Shown here: piece by piece, positions 8,747 through 10,994 of the stretch
Position numbering within the stretch: position 1 is the first letter of the stretch
How the letters are laid out: every line of letters begins with the position of its first letter
Assembly: GCA_029880385.1 (NCBI GenBank)
Contig: JAOUOM010000021.1
Span: 1-10,994, forward strand
Length of the DNA: 10,994 nucleotides
DNA from: Cyclobacteriaceae bacterium
GTDB taxonomy: Bacteria; Bacteroidota; Bacteroidia; Cytophagales; Cyclobacteriaceae
Direction: 5' to 3'
Made by a program: the position numbers and the translations under genes
The notes under the pieces: generated by a model
The model's database searches: none
What the model was told of the DNA's origin: nothing
Seen by the model: only the letters and a program-made list of their open reading frames with translations

Positions 8747-8817
8747 CCTTGGCTAACCCTAAATATGTTGTTTAATGTTAGGGGACGGCATTAGGGCCGT
8801 GCAAATTGATGCCAAGG
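8747..8817. other. Nested inverted-repeat element, possible structured RNA or multi-site operator
   Basis: Three nested stems are visible: an outer pair CCTTGGC (8747-8753) with GCCAAGG (8811-8817), an inner pair CCCTAA (8757-8762) with TTAGGG (8778-8783), and a second inner hairpin ACGGC (8785-8789) with GCCGT (8796-8800). Together they would draw a three-way junction. A second TTAGGG at 8791-8796 overlaps the last hairpin and could compete for the same CCCTAA, giving an alternative fold. It starts 27 bases after the stop of the secreted-protein gene and lies over 330 bases before susC. There is no T run in either direction, so it is not a standard terminator. Orientation and function are unknown. 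Confidence 0.3.
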
Positions 8818-8843
8818 TAACCGCATGTGCTTGCAGTGGCCGG

Positions 8844-9740
8844 TCAAAAAGAACGCGAGGGCCGGTATTCTTTGGCTTGTCCATTTATTTCATAAACAAA
8901 CAATGACCGGTTTTCCAGCCGTATTTTATTGGAAGGGTTTGCCATGCTGATCAATACCAAACCGGAAACCGTGTTGTCAAGCGTATAAAAATCGTAGGTC
9001 ATTTGACCCGACTCACCAATGACTACCTGGTAATATTGCATTCGGACAGGGTCAAAGCCAAAATAACCTTCGGCTACTTTGACCCGGTTTTTATATTCCT
9101 CAAAAAAGATTAGGCCCTCCCTGCGGGACTCGGCAAAGCGCTTTATTTCCCCAACAGAAAACTCACCCGTCATCGCTTCAAAGATTGCCTGTCTGTTTTT
9201 GGCTTCATTGTCCGAGCGTGTCAGGTCTGTAGCCGACATGGCCAACGTTTTCAAAACCAATGCGATGGAATCCGTCAGGGAAGCGACACTGTCTTCCAGA
9301 TATTTGGGTATGGAAAAATGGATATACGACTGGGATGTGCCGGCCACACCATTGATTGTTTTTCCGATCAAAGCCTCATGTTTAATGGTTTCCAGCCGGA
9401 TAAGCTTCCCCTTTACAATCATTCCCTGATTTTCATTCACAGGTGCCACGGTAATCAGGTAGGGGTTGAGATCGCCAAAGTGGAAAGTACGTTCGGTATA
9501 TTTCTTACCCACCAGTTTCGCCGGATTTTTCGATGAAATACTACGGTATTTGCAAATGCCACTTTCCTCATTATAGGTAAACGTATTGATCCACCACATG
9601 GCCTGGTCAACGTTGTAATAGGTAAAGCTAAGCTTCTTTTCCAGCCAATCAATTTTTTTTCTAAAAGCGGCATCACCCTCCTGTGCAAATGCGTCCGATA
9701 AAAAAATAACTACGAATAAAAGGTTTGCGAAATATTTCAT
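8844..9740 (-). CDS. Secreted protein of unknown function (298 aa)
   Basis: A signal peptide covers about residues 1-19 (MKYFANLLFVVIFLSDAFA), with likely cleavage before Gln20 and no lipobox, so the protein should be periplasmic or exported. The mature part has no internal membrane segment. Residues 20-185 contain KKIDWLEKKLSF and a region rich in beta-type residues; a helical stretch (about 150-215, SLTDSIALVLKTLAMSATDL and following) comes next, and the last 80 residues again look beta-rich (YYQVVIGESGQMTYDFYTLD). I do not recognise the family and see no catalytic motif. The frame extends upstream to a TTG at 9887, but the ATG at 9740 directly precedes the signal peptide. It is separated from the small membrane protein gene by 224 bases and has no clear promoter match or terminator of its own. 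Confidence 0.85.
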   Translation of the reverse strand: MKYFANLLFVVIFLSDAFAQEGDAAFRKKIDWLEKKLSFTYYNVDQAMWWINTFTYNEESGICKYRSISSKNPAKLVGKKYTERTFHFGDLNPYLITVAPVNENQGMIVKGKLIRLETIKHEALIGKTINGVAGTSQSYIHFSIPKYLEDSVASLTDSIALVLKTLAMSATDLTRSDNEAKNRQAIFEAMTGEFSVGEIKRFAESRREGLIFFEEYKNRVKVAEGYFGFDPVRMQYYQVVIGESGQMTYDFYTLDNTVSGLVLISMANPSNKIRLENRSLFVYEINGQAKEYRPSRSF

Positions 9741-9904
9741 TTTGGCGGTAGTTTTAGAAATAGAATCTAATTCAAACAGAAACATCAAGTTAAAAAGTAA
9801 TCTGCTGATATAAAACGAATCGGGCTGATAAAACCAAAAGGTAGAAATACCCGGAAACCCCGTGAGTCGGCAAAGATCCTTTGACAAAACATCTCTTCCA
9901 GTGC

Positions 9905-9957
9905 CTGGTATTTGGCCCGTACTACCTGTACGCTTTCCTCCTCCGGGCTATTACCAG
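9905..9957. repeat. 53-base interrupted hairpin between two small genes
   Basis: The outer stem CTGGTA/TACCAG and the inner stem GCCCG/CGGGC are separated by an internal loop of 4 and 3 bases and enclose a 24-base loop. It begins 7 bases after the stop of the small membrane protein gene. No T run follows on the minus strand, so it is either a non-canonical 3' end structure, a stabilising element or a dispersed repeat unit. No second copy is seen in the window. Confidence 0.4.
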
Positions 9958-9964
9958 AAAAAGT

Positions 9965-10210
9965 TCAACACCTGCCCCTGGAGCAGGGACTGTTGGTGAT
10001 AAAAAAACCAAAAAACGCACCCATGATAAGGGATTCTCCGATTTCTTTGCTGCTTTCAAGCGAAGATCCTGAAAGATAGCTGTACGACAGACTGATCAAT
10101 GCCCCCGCCAACATATAAAGCAAGGTTTTACGCACATGTCTCCATGCCTGCTCCCGTTTTAGCCGGTTTCCCTTTGGTCCTAATTTCGGAGGTTCGAATT
10201 CAAATGGCAT
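9965..10210 (-). CDS. Small two-helix membrane protein of unknown function (81 aa)
   Basis: The product starts at an ATG and has a charged, cytoplasm-type N-terminus (about 1-28, with LGPKGNRLKREQAWRHVRK). Two hydrophobic segments follow at about 29-48 (TLLYMLAGALISLSYSYLSG) and 57-73 (IGESLIMGAFFGFFITN), joined by a short Ser/Glu-rich loop. It ends in a short tail with two cysteines (SPCSRGRC). There is no signal peptide cleavage site, so it is probably an inner-membrane protein. I cannot name a family. The regular order of charged, hydrophobic, loop and hydrophobic segments and the real ATG favour a true gene. A 53-base hairpin follows it directly. Confidence 0.65.
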   Translation of the reverse strand: MPFEFEPPKLGPKGNRLKREQAWRHVRKTLLYMLAGALISLSYSYLSGSSLESSKEIGESLIMGAFFGFFITNSPCSRGRC

Positions 10211-10739
10211 GTCTTTGTAAATTTTTGGGCTAACCTACACACAAGCATGATTGCTGAGTGTAACCTAAAGCACATAAAACCAAAAATGATCGCCTGTCTG
10301 AATGTCGGATGAGCCTAGGAGTTACCCGTACGCACCTGCTTTCCCACATGAACCTTCGTAAGTTTCGGGCCGGGGATCCTCCTTCTTGTGGTGTACGTAA
10401 TGTGCGTTTTTCACCGTTAAGCCCTTTCCAAAAGTGGATATTGCGTGTTGGAAGCCGGGCATGTTGATCAGTTGGTTTGGACAAAGTAATGTGAAAAGTA
10501 CAAGGCAAATGAAGTTTCTAAAGTCAATCAAAAAATAATCAGCCCTGATAAATGTTCAAGCCGCATTTGAAAATAGGAAGGAAAAAGGATGTGTATTGAT
10601 GCTGGCATACCTTGTGTTATGAAAAATATCACAGGCACTTCGGTAGCCAGGCTTTACAAGCAAAAGTCTTTTTGCACAGGAGGGAAATAAGAAAGAAAAG
10701 GCATAAAAAAACCTGGCTTTTGACCAGGTTTTGTGTGTG
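10211..10739. other. Gene-poor stretch with an atypical block at about 10300-10480
   Basis: No gene here is convincing. On the minus strand two overlapping frames are open, 10322-10531 and 10230-10508, but both begin with TTG. The first would give a 69-residue product with a hydrophobic start (NFICLVLFTLLC) and the tail RPETYEGSCGKAGAYG; the second is rich in Arg and Cys. The block at 10300-10480 looks more GC-rich than its flanks and contains short dyads such as CTTACGAAG with a 3-base loop. It may be a decayed gene, a structured RNA or a repeat. At 10660-10675 there is a small palindrome, GCAAAA/TTTTGC with a 4-base loop. The tRNA terminator lies at the right end of the stretch. Confidence 0.4.
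10705..10732 (-). terminator. Intrinsic terminator of tRNA-Val
   Basis: A stem of AAAACCTGG and CCAGGTTTT with a 7-base loop lies 8 bases after the tRNA 3' end on the minus strand. A run of T (seven in all, partly inside the stem) follows, the standard form of a Rho-independent terminator. Confidence 0.85.
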
Positions 10740-10814
10740 TGGGCCCTACTGGGTTCGAACCAGTGACCCCCTGCTTGTAAGGCAGGTGCTCTGAACCAGC
10801 TGAGCTAAGAGCCC
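10740..10814 (-). tRNA. tRNA-Val, anticodon UAC
   Basis: The minus strand folds into a complete cloverleaf of 75 bases including the discriminator A. The acceptor stem is GGGCTCT with AGGGCCC (one G-U pair), the D arm is GCTC/GAGC, the anticodon arm is CCTGC-CTTACAA-GCAGG, the variable loop has 5 bases and the T arm is ACTGG-TTCGAAC-CCAGT. The anticodon TAC reads valine codons GUA and probably others of the GUN box. The 3' CCA is not encoded (the DNA continues ACACAC), so it must be added after transcription. It has its own promoter and terminator and is not part of a tRNA cluster in this window. Confidence 0.97.
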
Positions 10815-10828
10815 TTGAAAACGGATTG

Positions 10829-10859
10829 CAAAAGTAGTATTGTTTGGATTCTTTCCAAA
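10829..10859 (-). promoter_or_regulatory. Promoter of tRNA-Val, Bacteroidota type
   Basis: On the minus strand, TTTG (10859-10856) and TACTTTTG (10836-10829) are separated by exactly 19 bases. This matches the consensus TTTG-N19-TAnnTTTG for the primary sigma factor of Bacteroidota. The box ends 14 bases before the tRNA 5' end, leaving room for a short leader. It lies just after the stop codon of the upstream partial gene. Confidence 0.85.
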
Positions 10860-10878
10860 TGTTACGCAAAAATAATTT

Positions 10879-10994
10879 TCAACTTATTGCTGTTGTTAAA
10901 TACTGTTTGAGCGGGTACATCATCCGGAAGCGTTTAAGCAAGTCGCGGGTGAACGTTTCCTGACGAAAATCCGCATCATCCACCGGACTGCTGA
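10879..10994 (-). CDS. C-terminal end of an unidentified protein
   Basis: An open frame enters from the right edge and ends with TGA at 10879-10881. The visible 37 residues include VDDADFRQETFTRDLLKRF and end in MMYPLKQYLTTAIS, a mix of charged and hydrophobic residues that suggests an amphipathic helix in a soluble protein. The fragment is too short to name a family. The stop lies 19 bases before the -33 element of the tRNA promoter. No terminator is seen between it and the tRNA. Confidence 0.6.
   Translation of the reverse strand, partial: SSPVDDADFRQETFTRDLLKRFRMMYPLKQYLTTAIS

Larger units (their letters stand above)
8413..8843. other. Regulatory region without a gene, upstream of susC
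   Basis: These 431 AT-rich bases carry no convincing coding frame on either strand. They separate susC from the stop codon of the secreted-protein gene. They hold a LacI-type palindrome, a second CG-centred palindrome and a nested inverted-repeat element, listed separately. I could not find a TTTG/TAnnTTTG promoter with correct spacing for susC; the nearest -7-like string, ATACTTTG at 8502-8509, deviates from the consensus and has no -33 partner. A short dyad GGATTT-T-AAATCC lies at 8605-8617. A long untranslated leader of the susC mRNA is possible. Confidence 0.6.

Noticed and set aside
8757..8796. CCCTAA and TTAGGG copies as telomere-like repeats
   Set aside because: Only three separate hexamers in opposite orientations, in a bacterial context; they are better seen as arms of stems.
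8747..8817. The nested repeats as the intrinsic terminator of the secreted-protein gene
   Set aside because: No T run follows the stems on the minus strand and the outer stem is interrupted by long unpaired stretches.
9881..10072. Plus-strand frame opposite the small membrane protein
   Set aside because: It is antisense to a better supported gene and to the hairpin, and its product is of low complexity with many Lys, Arg and Thr and no recognisable pattern.
10705..10859. tRNA-Val as the integration site of a genomic island
   Set aside because: No second copy of the tRNA 3' end and no integrase gene are present in the window.
10612..10869. Open frames across the tRNA on both strands (10612-10794 plus, 10654-10869 minus)
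   Set aside because: They translate the tRNA-Val gene itself; peptides such as SSAGSEHLPYKQGVTGSNPV are well-known artefacts of tRNA genes.

Overview
The window looks like a chromosomal stretch from a member of the Bacteroidota, most likely a Cytophagales-type environmental bacterium (the finer placement is inference). The evidence is a SusC/SusD outer-membrane nutrient-uptake pair, a VCBS/FG-GAP lipoprotein with an ASPIC/UnbV domain, start codons without Shine-Dalgarno sequences, a tRNA without an encoded CCA end, and an exact Bacteroidota-type promoter (TTTG, 19 bp, TAnnTTTG) before the tRNA. Every gene that can be supported lies on the minus strand, so the order of transcription runs from the right end to the left.

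Right part (about 8.8-11.0 kb): the C-terminal end of an unidentified protein, then tRNA-Val(UAC) with its own promoter and terminator. A roughly 500-base stretch without a convincing gene follows; it holds a relatively GC-rich block open in two overlapping frames. Next come a small two-helix membrane protein of 81 residues, a 53-base hairpin, and a secreted protein of 298 residues that I do not recognise.

Middle part (3.8-8.8 kb): a 431-base regulatory region precedes the susC-like gene (982 aa, TonB-dependent receptor), followed 20 bases later by a susD-like lipoprotein (534 aa) and a strong intrinsic terminator. The regulatory region contains a 20-bp palindrome centred on AAACGTTT, the pattern of a LacI/GalR-family operator, about 130 bases before the susC start. 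It also holds a 71-base nested inverted-repeat element that could fold as a three-way junction. SusC and SusD should form the outer-membrane importer: SusD binds the ligand on the cell surface and SusC takes it across using TonB energy. The operator hints at a sugar-type ligand, but no catabolic enzyme is present to name it.

Left part (1-3.8 kb): after the terminator, a separate promoter region with a 24-bp imperfect palindrome leads into a 1101-residue surface lipoprotein. It has seven DxDxDG-type calcium-loop motifs, an ASPIC/UnbV domain, and seven further motifs of the same type. Its last 17 bases overlap the start of a second lipoprotein gene that runs off the left edge. These two probably form one transcription unit.

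I see no mobile element, CRISPR array, rRNA or defence system. The least explained parts are the regulatory DNA before susC, the 10.23-10.53 kb block, and the small unknown genes.
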